Shown here one piece after another: positions 5,300-5,877 of a stretch of DNA of 5,877 nt (position 1 is its first letter; each line of letters starts with the position of its first letter). The stretch comes from Methanospirillum hungatei. GTDB taxonomy: Archaea > Halobacteriota > Methanomicrobia > Methanomicrobiales > Methanospirillaceae. The position numbers and the translations under genes are program-made. The stretch is from the NCBI GenBank assembly GCA_003251955.1, contig QKDV01000298.1:1-5877 (forward strand), written 5' to 3'. Below the pieces are notes generated by a model, which was not told where the DNA came from, searched no databases, and was given only the letters and a program-made list of their open reading frames with translations.

Positions 5300-5866
5300 T
5301 CAGAAGGAGAATCCAGCCTTACTTTTAGTCGCAACGAATTCAGGATTCCCATCATGATATTGCACAATCAGTTTTGCAAACTCTACTGCAGTCTCAAGAC
5401 CATTTGCAGTGACTATCCGATCTTTATACACTATTGGTTTATTCACGATGATCGCGTCGTCGATCATCATCTCACGGATAGTAGGGCCCGGAGCTACTGT
5501 TGCCTCCTTCTTTTTAAGCAGCCCTGCCTTGGCTATAACAATAGGACCATTGTCAATGCCGGCAACAACCTTTCCTTTGGCATTAAAGATCCGCGCAAGT
5601 TCGTGAAGATGGGTGTTGTTCCAGAGGTGAACCATTGTGCCCGGCCCACCGACGATCATCATGGCGTAGTACTCATCAGTACCTTTCAGAAGAATATCTT
5701 CAAATGTCCGGTTAACCTTTGCTTTTTTACCTAGAACTCCCATAACAACCCCTACATGGGTTGAAGCCAGGTCAAACTTTATTCCTGCCTCCTGAAACAC
5801 CTGTACCGGTTGAAGAAGTTCTTCGTCCCTGAACTTTTCAGGGGGTATCGCGATGAGTACCTTCAT
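5300..5866 (-). CDS. DJ-1/PfpI-family protein lacking the nucleophile cysteine
   Basis: This is a 188-residue cytoplasmic protein with the DJ-1/PfpI fold. The N-terminal strand MKVLIAIPPEKFRDEELLQP keeps the family's conserved glutamate (E16, aligned with FEDVEL of PfpI). AMMIVGGPGTMVHLW (68-82) matches the usual VVPGG loop. KVVAGIDNGPIVIAKAGLL (99-117) matches the nucleophile elbow AICHGPxLLAxAGLL, and IVTANGLETAVEFAKLIV (151-168) is the usual C-terminal segment. At the elbow, Cys is replaced by Asp105 and the following His by Asn106, so cysteine-based chemistry (protease, glyoxalase or deglycase) is not expected. It may be an acid-based enzyme, a ligand-binding protein or a non-catalytic homolog. 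The start is ATG at 5866; only 11 bases upstream are visible, with no ribosome-binding site. Its link to the PEGA genes downstream is unclear, because T tracts separate them. Confidence 0.9.
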   Translation of the reverse strand: MKVLIAIPPEKFRDEELLQPVQVFQEAGIKFDLASTHVGVVMGVLGKKAKVNRTFEDILLKGTDEYYAMMIVGGPGTMVHLWNNTHLHELARIFNAKGKVVAGIDNGPIVIAKAGLLKKKEATVAPGPTIREMMIDDAIIVNKPIVYKDRIVTANGLETAVEFAKLIVQYHDGNPEFVATKSKAGFSF

Positions 5867-5877
5867 GCTAGTAACCA

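Noticed and set aside
5354..5734. Plus-strand open frame of 126 residues opposite the DJ-1-like gene
   Set aside because: It is the complement of a well-conserved family fold and has no support of its own.

Overview
The window looks like part of a methanogenic archaeal chromosome, most likely from the order Methanomicrobiales. This is an inference from four things: archaeal-type short leaders and TATA-like boxes, secreted PEGA-domain proteins of a kind common in that group, a TiaS-like kinase-domain protein resembling a methanogen marker family, and a homoserine dehydrogenase lacking the usual C-terminal ACT domain. I could not run a search, so the genus is open. No rRNA, tRNA, CRISPR array or insertion sequence is visible. 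No stretch longer than about 150 bases lacks a gene.

All seven genes lie on the minus strand, so transcription runs from high to low coordinates. In that order they are: a DJ-1/PfpI-family protein (5866-5300) whose nucleophile cysteine is replaced by aspartate; two tandem paralogous secreted PEGA proteins (5176-4508 and 4361-3384); a three-gene unit of an ACT-domain protein (3254-2757), homoserine dehydrogenase (2755-1763) and an HTH protein with a TiaS-like kinase core (1779-637); and an FKBP/SlyD-type peptidyl-prolyl isomerase lipoprotein (569 to beyond the left edge).

The ACT-hom-HTH/TCKD set is the most coherent functional unit. The first two genes are one base apart and the last two overlap by 17 bases. 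Homoserine dehydrogenase makes homoserine for threonine and methionine. The ACT protein probably supplies in trans the amino-acid-sensing domain missing from the short enzyme. The third gene has a DNA-binding N-terminus joined to an ATP-dependent kinase-like core and could regulate the pathway or modify a small molecule or RNA; its function is not established.

The two PEGA proteins align without a gap over 220 residues (about 46% identical by hand count) once the longer one is started at 4361. Both share an identical 12-base promoter-like element at nearly the same distance from the start codon. They are a cell-surface gene pair made by duplication, after which one copy gained, or the other lost, a roughly 105-residue C-terminal domain.
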